NCBI GenBank assembly: GCA_004298045.1
Contig: SCRM01000011.1
Location: forward strand, 1-64,000
DNA: 64,000 nt
Origin: Rhodanobacter sp.
Lineage (GTDB): Bacteria; Pseudomonadota; Gammaproteobacteria; Xanthomonadales; Rhodanobacteraceae
Direction: 5' to 3'
In this document: positions 18,850 through 28,059 of the stretch, in pieces
Numbering within the stretch: the stretch's first letter is position 1
How the letters are laid out: every line of letters starts with the position of its first letter
Notes under the pieces: model-generated
What the model was told of the DNA's origin: nothing
The model's input: the letters and a program-made list of their open reading frames with translations, nothing else
Databases searched by the model: none
Made by a program: the position numbers and the translations under genes

Positions 18850-19575
18850 TCAGGGCGTGCGCGCAGGCGGTCCGCCACGCAGCGGTGCCAGCACCCGCCA
18901 CGCACGCAGCTCGCTGCCCCCCAGGTGGTAGCGGATGACTTCGCGCATCAATCGCCGCAAGGCCGCCAGCCCCGCGGCATCGGGCGGAGTGTCGGTCGCC
19001 AGTGCCAGCAAATCCGCACCACGCACCGCTTGTGGTGTCAAGGCCGGCACCCGGCTTGCACCTTGGCCAACGTCGTAGCGATACCACTGGGCAGGCTGCA
19101 GCGGCGTCTCGCCATCGGTTTCGGTTTGCAGTGGCAAGGCATAGCCGATGAGGGTCAGCAGATCGCGCTCGAACCGGCGCAAGGTCCACGCCGTGGCCGC
19201 GCCGGACGCCAGCCGCACCAGGGTTGCCGCGTAGGCGTCGAACAACGCAGGCTGTGCGTCCTGCCGCGCGGTGAGGCGCACCACCAACTCGTTGAGATAC
19301 AGCCCTGCCAGGCTGCTGTTCCCGCTCAGGACCGGCCCGGTATCGACCACCTCGCTGCCCGCCAGCGTTGCCAGCTCGCCGCGCTGCGTAAAATCGACCG
19401 CCAGCCGCTGGAACGGTTCCAGCTGCGCCCGACGACGCCGCCCGCGCTCCCCACGCACCCCACGCGCCACCATCCCCAACCGCCCGTAATCGCGCGTCAG
19501 ACACTCCAGCAGCAGCGAGGTCTCACGGTACGGCCGCGCGTGGAGAATGTAGGCGGGTTGTTGGGTTATACGCAT
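18850..19575 (-). CDS. recO: DNA repair protein RecO
   Basis: A 241-residue protein that helps load RecA on gapped DNA with RecF and RecR. The N-terminal OB fold shows the family words QPAYILHARPYRETSLLLECLTRDYGRLGMVARGVRG, followed by LAGLYLNELVVRLT and a helical C-terminal part ending LRREMREVIRYHLG-like. The cysteine zinc finger seen in some RecO proteins is absent. It ends the lepB-rnc-era run. The ATG at 19575 is immediately preceded by heptamer repeat sequence (GAATCCC then ATG), so no Shine-Dalgarno is visible. The N-terminal match to RecO argues that the start is right and that translation depends on coupling to era or on a leader-independent mode. Confidence 0.92.
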   Translation of the reverse strand: MRITQQPAYILHARPYRETSLLLECLTRDYGRLGMVARGVRGERGRRRRAQLEPFQRLAVDFTQRGELATLAGSEVVDTGPVLSGNSSLAGLYLNELVVRLTARQDAQPALFDAYAATLVRLASGAATAWTLRRFERDLLTLIGYALPLQTETDGETPLQPAQWYRYDVGQGASRVPALTPQAVRGADLLALATDTPPDAAGLAALRRLMREVIRYHLGGSELRAWRVLAPLRGGPPARTP

Positions 19576-19662
19576 GGGATTCGGGATCGGGGGATTCGGG
19601 ATTCGTCAAAGCCGGGGCACGCGATGCTCTTGCCAATCTCGAATCCCCCATCCCGAATCTCG
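19576..19662. repeat. Inverted pair of heptamer arrays filling the era-recO gap
   Basis: A GGGATTC-type arm (19576-19605) and an inverted GAATCCC-type arm (about 19635-19662) flank about 30 bases. Together they occupy the entire 87-base space between the era stop and the recO start codon. A large hairpin is possible in the mRNA. Confidence 0.88.
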
Positions 19663-20598
19663 TTAATCGGTATACCCGAATTTCTTGAGCATCGCCTCGT
19701 CGTCCACCCAGCCTTCGCGCACCTTGACCCACAGGCGCAGGTAGACCTTGCGGTCGAACAGTTGCTCCATGCGGCGGCGGGCGGCAGTGCCGATGGCCTT
19801 GAGCTGGGCACCGCCCTGGCCGATCACGATCGCCTTTTGGCCATCGCGCTCGACCCACACCACGGCATGCACCTCGGTGATGCCATCCGTGCGGTCACGG
19901 AATTCCTCGATCTCGACGGTGGTGGCGTAGGGCAGTTCCTGGTCGAGCCGCAGCATGAGTTGCTCGCGCACCATCTCGGCAGCCAGGAAACGTTCGCTGC
20001 GGTCGGTGACTTCCTCCGTGCCATAGATCGGCGCGCGCACCGGCAAGCGGGCGCGAATGGCCTGCTCCAGCTCGGCCAGCCCCTGCTTTTTCAGCGCGCT
20101 GACGTAGTGGATTTCGGCAAACGCGTGCTGCTCGCCGAGGCCGGCAACAAACGGCAGCAAGGCGGATTTGTCCTTGTTCAGATCCACCTTGTTGATGACC
20201 AGCATGCGTGGCGCCGTGTGCTCGACCAGCGTCGCGTACAGCGCCTCGTCCTCGTCGGTCCAGCGTCCGGCCTCGATCACCTGCACCACCAGGTCGACGT
20301 CGCTCATCGCCGCGCGCGCGGCCCGGTTCAAGCTGCGGTTCATCGCCCGCTTCGCGCCGCGATGCAGCCCCGGCGTATCGACGTACAGCACTTGTCCCGC
20401 GTCGCTGTTGGCGATGCCGAGAATGCGGTGCCGCGTGGTTTGCGGACGCGGGCTGACGATCGACAGCCGAAAGCCGATCAAGGCATTGAGCAGGGTCGAT
20501 TTGCCGACGTTGGGGCGGCCGGTGAGCGCCACCAGGCCGCAGCGGAAATCGGCATGCGGCAGTGCCGCGTCGGCGCCGGGGTCGGACGGATGGGACAT
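19663..20598 (-). CDS. era: Ribosome assembly GTPase Era
   Basis: A 311-residue GTPase that binds 16S rRNA during maturation of the 30S subunit. The GTPase domain shows G1 GRPNVGKST at about residues 27-35, the switch words RPQTTRHRILGI, G3 DTPG, and G4 NKVD (VINKVDLNKDKS). The C-terminal KH domain has GQGGAQLKAIGTAARRRMEQLFDRKVYLRLWVKVREGW. The order rnc-era-recO is the classical one. An unusual 234-base gap without a gene separates it from rnc, whereas these two normally touch. It ends right at the heptamer pair before recO. Confidence 0.97.
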   Translation of the reverse strand: MSHPSDPGADAALPHADFRCGLVALTGRPNVGKSTLLNALIGFRLSIVSPRPQTTRHRILGIANSDAGQVLYVDTPGLHRGAKRAMNRSLNRAARAAMSDVDLVVQVIEAGRWTDEDEALYATLVEHTAPRMLVINKVDLNKDKSALLPFVAGLGEQHAFAEIHYVSALKKQGLAELEQAIRARLPVRAPIYGTEEVTDRSERFLAAEMVREQLMLRLDQELPYATTVEIEEFRDRTDGITEVHAVVWVERDGQKAIVIGQGGAQLKAIGTAARRRMEQLFDRKVYLRLWVKVREGWVDDEAMLKKFGYTD

Positions 20599-20832
20599 GG
20601 CAGAAGAAACCGTTCGGGAGATATGTGGATATTAGGCGCTTGCGTGGCCAACGCGGCGCGGCCGGCCGGTGGCCAGAATTTGGAGCTGGTGAAAAACGTC
20701 ACCCTGCGTGTGCGGCAACACGCGTCACGGGAAAACACAGGGCTTGGAACCCAATGACCGCCGTTTTCGCGTGGCACCCCGCCAGAGGCATCGCGGTGGA
20801 GCGCCCCGAACCGGCGGCCTTCCCACCGGCCC

Positions 20833-21486
20833 TCAGTGGGCCAGCGCGACGAGCTGCGCCAACACCTGCTCGGCGGCATCCTGCTCGGCATGCCGCCGGC
20901 TCGGCGCGCTCGCCTCGGCACTGGCAGCGGCCGGCTCGGTCACCGTGCAGCGCACGTCGAAGGTCTTGGCGTGATCTTCGCCATGCGTGGCAACCAACTC
21001 GTAGTGCGGCAAGCCACACCCCTTGCCCTGCAGCCACTCCTGCAGCCGCGTCTTGGCATCCTTGGACGACCGGTGCAACGTGGCGATGCGCTCCGCGAAC
21101 AGCTCGCGCACCACCTTGCGGCAAGCATCAAGCCCGCCGTCGAGAAACACCGCGGCAAGCGTCGCCTCGAACGCATCGGCAAGGATGGAATCACGGCGAA
21201 AACCGCCGCTCTTGAGTTCGCCGGGGCCGAGTTTCAGGCCATCGCCAAGCTCCAGCTCGCGCGCAATCACCGCCAGCGCATCGCCATTGACGAGCTGCGC
21301 ACGCAGCCGCGAGAGCTCGCCCTCGCTGGCCTTTGGATGCGCCGCATACAGCATTTCGGCCACAAACGCGCCGAGCAGCGCATCGCCGAGAAACTCCAGG
21401 CGCTCGTTGTTCGGCTTGCCCACGCTGCGGTGGGTCAGCGCCAGCGCTGCCAACGCGTCATCTTTAAAACGGTACGGAAAACTCAA
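20833..21486 (-). CDS. rnc: Ribonuclease III
   Basis: A 217-residue double-stranded-RNA endonuclease, acting as a dimer on rRNA precursors and structured mRNAs. The catalytic signature NERLEFLGDALLG lies near residues 27-39, with the later acidic metal ligands in DSILADAFEATLAAVFLDGG. The C-terminal dsRNA-binding domain begins near residue 148 (DAKTRLQEWLQGKG) and ends in SRRHAEQDAAEQVLAQL. It lies ten bases after the DUF4845 gene, in the leftward lepA-lepB-DUF4845-rnc-era-recO order known from xanthomonads and pseudomonads. Confidence 0.97.
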   Translation of the reverse strand: MSFPYRFKDDALAALALTHRSVGKPNNERLEFLGDALLGAFVAEMLYAAHPKASEGELSRLRAQLVNGDALAVIARELELGDGLKLGPGELKSGGFRRDSILADAFEATLAAVFLDGGLDACRKVVRELFAERIATLHRSSKDAKTRLQEWLQGKGCGLPHYELVATHGEDHAKTFDVRCTVTEPAAASAEASAPSRRHAEQDAAEQVLAQLVALAH

Positions 21487-21496
21487 GGTATTCGAC

Positions 21497-21880
21497 TCAC
21501 TGCGCCACGTTGCCCTGTAGCGGCACGCTCTTCTCGAAGCTCAGGAGAAAGTCGACGTTGTACAGGAAGGGAATGTCTTTTTGGTAGCTCACCTTGAGCG
21601 TGCTGGCGCCGCCGCTGCTGCGGTCGATGGTGATGTCGGTCGGCTTCACCGTAGCGTCGTCGACGTACTGGAAGTCCATTCGGCGCAGCAGGTCGCGCCG
21701 GATCTCGTCGAGCGAGCGGCCGGAGGTGCCGGAGCTGGCAACGCCGTTCATCGCCTTCACCACCCCCATGTACTCGGTGTAGGCCGGAATCAGTTTCATG
21801 CCCATGTAGCCGAAAAAGCCCACGACCATGATGATGATCAGCATGCCGATCAGGGTCACGCCCGACTGTCTGGTTTTCAT
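21497..21880 (-). CDS. DUF4845 domain membrane protein
   Basis: A 127-residue protein with a pilin-like opening, MKTRQSGVTLIGMLIIIMVVGFFGYMG, that is one membrane helix at residues about 8-27, then a small periplasmic alpha/beta domain ending SFEKSVPLQGNVAQ. DUF4845 proteins are regularly found between lepB and rnc in gammaproteobacteria, as here, but their function is not known to me. The type IV pilin-like start (GVTLIG) suggests insertion with the C terminus outside, though the Gly-Phe-Thr-Leu-Ile-Glu cleavage pattern is not complete. Confidence 0.88.
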   Translation of the reverse strand: MKTRQSGVTLIGMLIIIMVVGFFGYMGMKLIPAYTEYMGVVKAMNGVASSGTSGRSLDEIRRDLLRRMDFQYVDDATVKPTDITIDRSSGGASTLKVSYQKDIPFLYNVDFLLSFEKSVPLQGNVAQ

Positions 21881-21969
21881 CGTCCCCTCGCTTGGTGTGA
21901 GTGCCGGCCACCGGCAACTGCTGGGCGCCGATTATGCCAGCGCCACCACAGCCCCAACCGCGTCAACCA

Positions 21970-22884
21970 TCAATGAATGAGCGTGCCGATCCGGTGGAAA
22001 TCGATGCCGCCGGTGCCCCAGCCCTTCCAGCTCATCCAGATCATGAATGCCTTGCCGGCAAGATCGCGCTCCGGCAGGCAGCCCCACCAGCGGCTGTCGG
22101 TGCTGTTGTTGCGGTTGTCGCCCATCACGAGGTAGCAATTGGGCGGCACCCTGGAAGGCACGTTCGCGTTCGGGATCGGGTACGGCGTGGTGTACGCCGG
22201 CATGCGCGCAATCAAATGGTTGACCACCTGCCCGTCCGGCCGTGACAGGTGCTCGTTCCACACCGTGGCGCCCATGTCGAGCATCAGGCGCTCTTCGCTG
22301 CGCAAGGGATTGCCCACGTACGGTCCGATCTCATCGGCGGCAACCGGTTTGCCGTTGATCAGGAGATCGCTGCCGTGCACCTGGATGCTGTCGCCCGGCA
22401 GGCCGATCACGCGCTTGATCCAGTTCTGGCTGGGCACCGGCGCATGCGGGTCGGCGCAACTGATGTCGCCGCTGCGCACCAGCTTGCCGTCGGCATCGCG
22501 GCACAGGAAACCGGGAAAGCGGAACACCACCACATCGCCGCGCTGGGGCTCGCCCAGCGACACGAACTTGTCGTTGAACGCCGGCATGCGCAGCCCGTAG
22601 GCAAACTTGTTGACCAGGATGAAATCGCCGACGTCGAGCGTCGGCATCATCGACCCCGACGGGATGCGGAACGGCTCGGCCACGAACGAGCGCAGCACCA
22701 GCACCACCAACACCACCGGAAACAGCGAGCGCGACCAATCCACCGGCGCCGGATCGCGGTACTCGCTGCCAGCCGCGTCGAGCCGCGCCTTGCGCTTCTT
22801 GTAGAGCAACAGCCGATCCAGCCCCCACACCACGCCAAACAGCACGGTGAGGGCCAGCAACGCCGCAGAAAAATCGAATTCCAT
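21970..22884 (-). CDS. lepB: Signal peptidase I
   Basis: A 304-residue inner-membrane peptidase that cuts signal peptides from exported proteins. Two membrane segments lie at about residues 8-26 and 54-68. The catalytic Ser78 is in RIPSGSMMPTL and the general base Lys157 in NWIKRVIGLPGD; GDNRNNSTDSRWWG is box E. The start MEFDFSAALL at 22884 has AAGGAG nearby, but that sequence is inside a small hairpin (22888-22902). The ORF upstream of the start is repeat sequence. It follows lepA, the standard partner. Confidence 0.96.
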   Translation of the reverse strand: MEFDFSAALLALTVLFGVVWGLDRLLLYKKRKARLDAAGSEYRDPAPVDWSRSLFPVVLVVLVLRSFVAEPFRIPSGSMMPTLDVGDFILVNKFAYGLRMPAFNDKFVSLGEPQRGDVVVFRFPGFLCRDADGKLVRSGDISCADPHAPVPSQNWIKRVIGLPGDSIQVHGSDLLINGKPVAADEIGPYVGNPLRSEERLMLDMGATVWNEHLSRPDGQVVNHLIARMPAYTTPYPIPNANVPSRVPPNCYLVMGDNRNNSTDSRWWGCLPERDLAGKAFMIWMSWKGWGTGGIDFHRIGTLIH

Positions 22885-22887
22885 GGG

Positions 22888-22902
22888 GGCTCCTTCGGAG
22901 CC
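22888..22902 (-). promoter_or_regulatory. Small hairpin containing the lepB Shine-Dalgarno sequence
   Basis: GGCTCC and GGAGCC pair across a three-base loop, and the AAGGAG ribosome-binding sequence of lepB lies in its loop and 3' arm. The stem may limit lepB translation unless ribosomes coming off lepA open it. Confidence 0.5.
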
Positions 22903-22988
22903 GGGATGGGAGATTGGGGATTGGGGATTCGGCAGAGCTGCAAGCTCGTTGCTTTTTCGAATCCCCAAGCTCCAATCCCGAATCCCGG
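22903..22988. repeat. Inverted pair of heptamer arrays between lepA and lepB
   Basis: Arm one (22903-22931) has GGGATGG, GAGATTG, GGGATTG and GGGATTC units; arm two (22958-22988) is in the inverse GAATCCC orientation. About 26 bases lie between. Arm two ends one base before the lepA stop codon. Confidence 0.87.
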
Positions 22989-22989
22989 C

Positions 22990-24780
<1,791 letters not shown>

Positions 24781-24881
24781 GGAGCGCGGTTCGGCACCGA
24801 TACGTTTGGGCCCACCACGAAAAGCGCAGCGGGAACCCCGTATTGTCGCATGGAACCGCGACCCATCGCGTCGCCTTGGTG

Positions 24882-24914
24882 CCGGTACCGCGGCAGCGCG
24901 TGCCGCGGTACCGG
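24882..24914 (-). terminator. Strong hairpin between mucD and lepA, terminator-like
   Basis: A perfect 14-base inverted repeat, CCGGTACCGCGGCA (24882-24895) with its complement at 24901-24914 around a five-base loop, starts 7 bases after the mucD stop. There is no T-tract after it, so it may be a Rho-linked end or an mRNA 3' stabiliser. It marks the likely end of the rpoE operon. Confidence 0.55.
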
Positions 24915-24920
24915 TCATCG

Positions 24921-26411
24921 TCAGCCCTTCGGCACGGTGAGGCCGAAGAAGCGGTTCTGCTCGCCGCGGCGCACCAGCAGCAGCACGGTGGTCCCGGCCT
25001 TGACGCCCTTCGTGGCATGCTCGAACGCGGCCACGCTGCCAACCGGTTGCTGGTTCACCATCAGCACCACATCGCCGGGCTGCAGCCCGGCCTGTGCCGC
25101 GACCTCACCGGTGACATCGCCGATCGCCACGCCCTGCCCGGCCTTGAGCCCCATCTGCTTGCGCGTGGCCTCGTCGAGCGGACGCACGGTGAGGCCCAGC
25201 GCGGTGCCGCCAGTACTGGCACTCGGTGCGGCCGGCCCTCCATTGCTTACCGCGTTCTCGTCGCGCGGCATCGCACCCACGGTCACCTGCAGCGTCTGTT
25301 TCTTGCCGTTGCGCAAAATCTCCACCGGCACCCGCGTGCCCGGTTTGGTCAGACCGACCAAGGGCGGCAGATCGGATGCCGTGCGGATCGCCTGCCCGTC
25401 GTAAGCCATGATGATGTCGCCCGGTTGGATACCGGCCTTCTCCGCACCGCTGCCTGGCGATACCTGTGCCACGAGACCGCCTTCGCTGTCTTCCAGATGC
25501 AGCGCCTTCACCGCGCTGTCTTCAACCGGCCCCACCACCACCCCAAGCTGCCCGCGCGTGACATAGCCCTTGGTTTTGAGCTGTTCCACCGCATTCATCG
25601 CCACGTCGATCGGGATCGAGAACGCCACGCCCTGGTAGCCGCCGGTGCCGGAATAGATCTGCGAATTGATGCCGACCACCTGGCCCTGCAGGTTAAACAG
25701 CGGCCCGCCGGAGTTGCCCTTGTTGATCGGCACATCGGTCTGGATGAATGAGGTATAGGGCTGATCCTGGCTGCCGAGGTTGCGGCCCACCGCGCTGACG
25801 ATGCCCTGCGTCACGGTGTAGTCGAAGCCGAACGGCGAGCCGATCGCCAGCACCCACTGGCCTGGCCTGAGCGTGCGCGAATCGCCAATGCTCACCGTGG
25901 GCAAGTTGCCGCCGGCGCTGACCTTGAGCAGCGCGATGTCGTAGGTGGGATCGGTGCCGACCACCTTGGCGTCGAGAATGCGCCGATCCTGCATGCGCAC
26001 GGTGACCTTGTCGGCATCGGCCACCACGTGGTTGTTGGTGAGGATGTAGCCGTCGGCGGAAATGATGAAGCCCGAGCCCAGCGAGGTGTGCGCCTGCTCC
26101 GCCGGCGACGGCATCATCGGCATGCCAAAAAAGCGCCGGAACAACTCGGCCTGGGGATCATTCGGCATGTTGCCCCGTGCCGAACGCCCCCGTGCTGCCG
26201 GCCGGCGGTTGCCGTCGTATTTGGCCTCCACCTGCACCACCGCCGGGGCGTTCTTCTGCACGATGCCGGTGAAATCCGGCAACGCCGACTGCACGGGCGC
26301 CGCCTCGGCCGCAGCGGCGGAAACCGGCAGCGCAAACGCGGCACCGGCGGCAAGCAGACAACTGGCGAGCAGGCGCACATGCGGCTTGCTGCGCTGGACG
26401 GACGGGGTCAT
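24921..26411 (-). CDS. mucD: DegP/MucD-type periplasmic serine protease
   Basis: A 496-residue HtrA-family protease and chaperone. A signal peptide (about residues 12-36, ending VSAAAAEA) sends it to the periplasm. The trypsin-like domain has the triad His128 (NNHVV), Asp158 (TYDIALL) and Ser234 (GNSGGPLF). Two PDZ domains follow at about 280-370 and 400-490 ([37 protein letters not shown]). It degrades misfolded envelope proteins and moderates the sigma-E response. The start at 26411 has GGAGAC in front; the ORF upstream is not exported-protein-like. It follows rseA, forming rpoE-rseA-mucD as described for Xanthomonas. Confidence 0.94.
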   Translation of the reverse strand: MTPSVQRSKPHVRLLASCLLAAGAAFALPVSAAAAEAAPVQSALPDFTGIVQKNAPAVVQVEAKYDGNRRPAARGRSARGNMPNDPQAELFRRFFGMPMMPSPAEQAHTSLGSGFIISADGYILTNNHVVADADKVTVRMQDRRILDAKVVGTDPTYDIALLKVSAGGNLPTVSIGDSRTLRPGQWVLAIGSPFGFDYTVTQGIVSAVGRNLGSQDQPYTSFIQTDVPINKGNSGGPLFNLQGQVVGINSQIYSGTGGYQGVAFSIPIDVAMNAVEQLKTKGYVTRGQLGVVVGPVEDSAVKALHLEDSEGGLVAQVSPGSGAEKAGIQPGDIIMAYDGQAIRTASDLPPLVGLTKPGTRVPVEILRNGKKQTLQVTVGAMPRDENAVSNGGPAAPSASTGGTALGLTVRPLDEATRKQMGLKAGQGVAIGDVTGEVAAQAGLQPGDVVLMVNQQPVGSVAAFEHATKGVKAGTTVLLLVRRGEQNRFFGLTVPKG

Positions 26412-26538
26412 GAGGTCTCCTTGGGTTTGCTGCAAAAAACGCGGGACATACGTTACCCGCCGCTGCATGCCGGTGGGCAACGGACAGAACAACATGGAGG
26501 GAAAGGGCCGGAGCGCAGCGCGTACGCGCAGCAACGCG

Positions 26539-27216
26539 TCACTGGGCGCTTGCCGCCTGGCGTTGCGCACCCGGCGCAGGCTGCTGGGCCGGATCGAGCA
26601 GGATCAGGTAACTGCCGTCATGGTTGTCCAGCGCGCGATAACCGCGCGCCGAAATCGGCGAGTTGACTGCCGCGTGGCCAGACAGGTTGCCGTCGAAGGA
26701 CACGTCCAGCGGCGCGCCAAGCGTGGCGGACGCGCGCTGGCTGAGCAGCCCCGGCGCCTTGCCGCTGAGCCAGGTCGGCACCACGGCAACCTCGGAGGAG
26801 GCCGCCGACGGCAAGTCGGGCACCGCCATGCCGGGCTCGACTGCCGCCGTTGCCGGTGCCTGGGCACCGGCAAAATCGCCGCCGGAAGGCTGCGCAATCA
26901 TCAATGCGGCCACCGCGACGCCAGCGGCAATAGCGCCGCCGGCCGACCAACGCAACCAGCGATGGCGCGGTGCCACGGCGGCCGTTTCGGCATCCAGTGC
27001 GCCCATCACGCGCTGTGCAAAACCGTCGCCAGCCAGCAGCGGCAACTGCCGATGCAGGCTGGCACGCACCACGTGGTAGCGCATGAAGGTCGCGCGCAGC
27101 TCATCGTCGTGATCGAGTCGGCGCAGCAGGAAGCGCAGCTCTTCGCGCGACAACTCGCCGTCGATGCCGGCCGAGAGGTGTTCGCGCACGTGCTGAGGTT
27201 GATCTGGCTGATTCAT
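26539..27216 (-). CDS. rseA: Sigma-E anti-sigma factor RseA
   Basis: A 225-residue single-pass inner-membrane protein. The N-terminal cytosolic domain (about residues 8-75) has the RseA words HLSAGIDGELSREELRFLLRRLDHDDELRATFMRYHVV and would hold sigma-E. The membrane helix is at about 90-108 (AGGAIAAGVAVAALMIA), and the remainder is periplasmic, Pro/Ala-rich and low in conservation. Cleavage of the periplasmic part and then the membrane helix would free sigma-E under envelope stress. Its ATG overlaps the rpoE stop by four bases. No separate rseB is present: mucD follows directly, as in xanthomonads. Confidence 0.92.
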   Translation of the reverse strand: MNQPDQPQHVREHLSAGIDGELSREELRFLLRRLDHDDELRATFMRYHVVRASLHRQLPLLAGDGFAQRVMGALDAETAAVAPRHRWLRWSAGGAIAAGVAVAALMIAQPSGGDFAGAQAPATAAVEPGMAVPDLPSAASSEVAVVPTWLSGKAPGLLSQRASATLGAPLDVSFDGNLSGHAAVNSPISARGYRALDNHDGSYLILLDPAQQPAPGAQRQAASAQ

Positions 27217-27827
27217 GGGTGTTCCTCACGATCCGACAACAAGGGCCGCAACTTCTCGTCGATGGCCTCGCGCGCACGGAAAATGCGCGAACGCACGGTT
27301 CCGATCGGGCAAGCCATTTTTTCGGCGATCTCCTCGTAGCTCAGACCGTCCATCTCGCGCAGCGTGATGGCCACCCTGAGCTCCTCGGGCAGCGCTTGGA
27401 CAGTGGAAAACACCGATTGTTCAATTTCCTGGCGCATCAGCTCGTGTTCCGGCGTCGCCATGTCCTGCAGGCGCTCGGAGCCGGTGAGGAACACCGCGTC
27501 GTCGGCGTCGATGTCGTCGGTCGGCGGTCGCCGGCCCATCGCCACCAGATGATTCTTCGCGGTATTCACCGCGATCTTGTACAGCCAGGTGTAAAACGCG
27601 CTTTCGCCGCGAAACGAGCCGATCGCACGCCAGGCACGAATGAACGACTCCTGCGCCACGTCCTCGCACTCGGCGTAACTCTTGAGGTAGCGCGAAACCA
27701 GGCCGATGACCTTGTGCTGGTACTTGCGCACGAGCAGGTCGAACGCGCGCTTGTCGCCGCGCTGCACGCGTTCCACCAGGGCCCGGTCGAGTTCGTTGTC
27801 GCCCGTCCGGGCCGTTTCCGTCGTCAA
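27213..27827 (-). CDS. rpoE: Extracytoplasmic stress sigma factor RpoE
   Basis: A 204-residue ECF sigma factor of the RpoE (AlgU) type. Region 2 has AFDLLVRKYQHKVIGLVSRYLK and DVAQESFIRAWRAIGSFRGESAFYTWLYKIAVNTAKNHL; region 4 has LPEELRVAITLREMDGLSYEEIAEKMACPIGTVRSRIFRAREAI. It directs transcription of envelope-stress genes and is held by RseA encoded next. A sequence fitting a sigma-E promoter lies about 120 bases upstream (27948-27975), suggesting autoregulation. The MTTETARTGDNELDRALVERVQRGDKRAF start is family-like. Confidence 0.97.
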   Translation of the reverse strand: MTTETARTGDNELDRALVERVQRGDKRAFDLLVRKYQHKVIGLVSRYLKSYAECEDVAQESFIRAWRAIGSFRGESAFYTWLYKIAVNTAKNHLVAMGRRPPTDDIDADDAVFLTGSERLQDMATPEHELMRQEIEQSVFSTVQALPEELRVAITLREMDGLSYEEIAEKMACPIGTVRSRIFRAREAIDEKLRPLLSDREEHP

Positions 27828-27947
27828 TCGTTTGCTTCCACTACGGGGCCGCTGTCGGGGAGCGCGGGCGGTCGCAATGCAAGTCGCTGCGGTTTCACCG
27901 CAGCCTGCTTGGTTGCCGCCGCCATCGTTCCCAGTCGAACGCGCAGC

Positions 27948-27975
27948 TCAGACCGAGCCGCAGCGCGCAAGTTCA
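27948..27975 (-). promoter_or_regulatory. Sigma-E-type promoter of the rpoE operon
   Basis: On the minus strand TGAACTT (27975-27969) and TCTGA (27952-27948) are separated by 16 bases. That fits the E. coli sigma-E consensus GGAACTT-N15/16-TCTGA with one mismatch. It points at rpoE, whose start is 121 bases downstream. Confidence 0.7.
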
Positions 27976-28059
27976 ACACGGGGTGCCAGTGTATCGACCG
28001 TCAGGTTCGCCGCAACGTGACGGAGCCAGTGCAAACGATGGGGCTTGCGCCGGCATGAC

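Noticed and set aside
18694-20757. 687-residue plus-strand ORF over recO and era
   Set aside because: It runs through a heptamer pair and antisense to two clear genes, with no motif.
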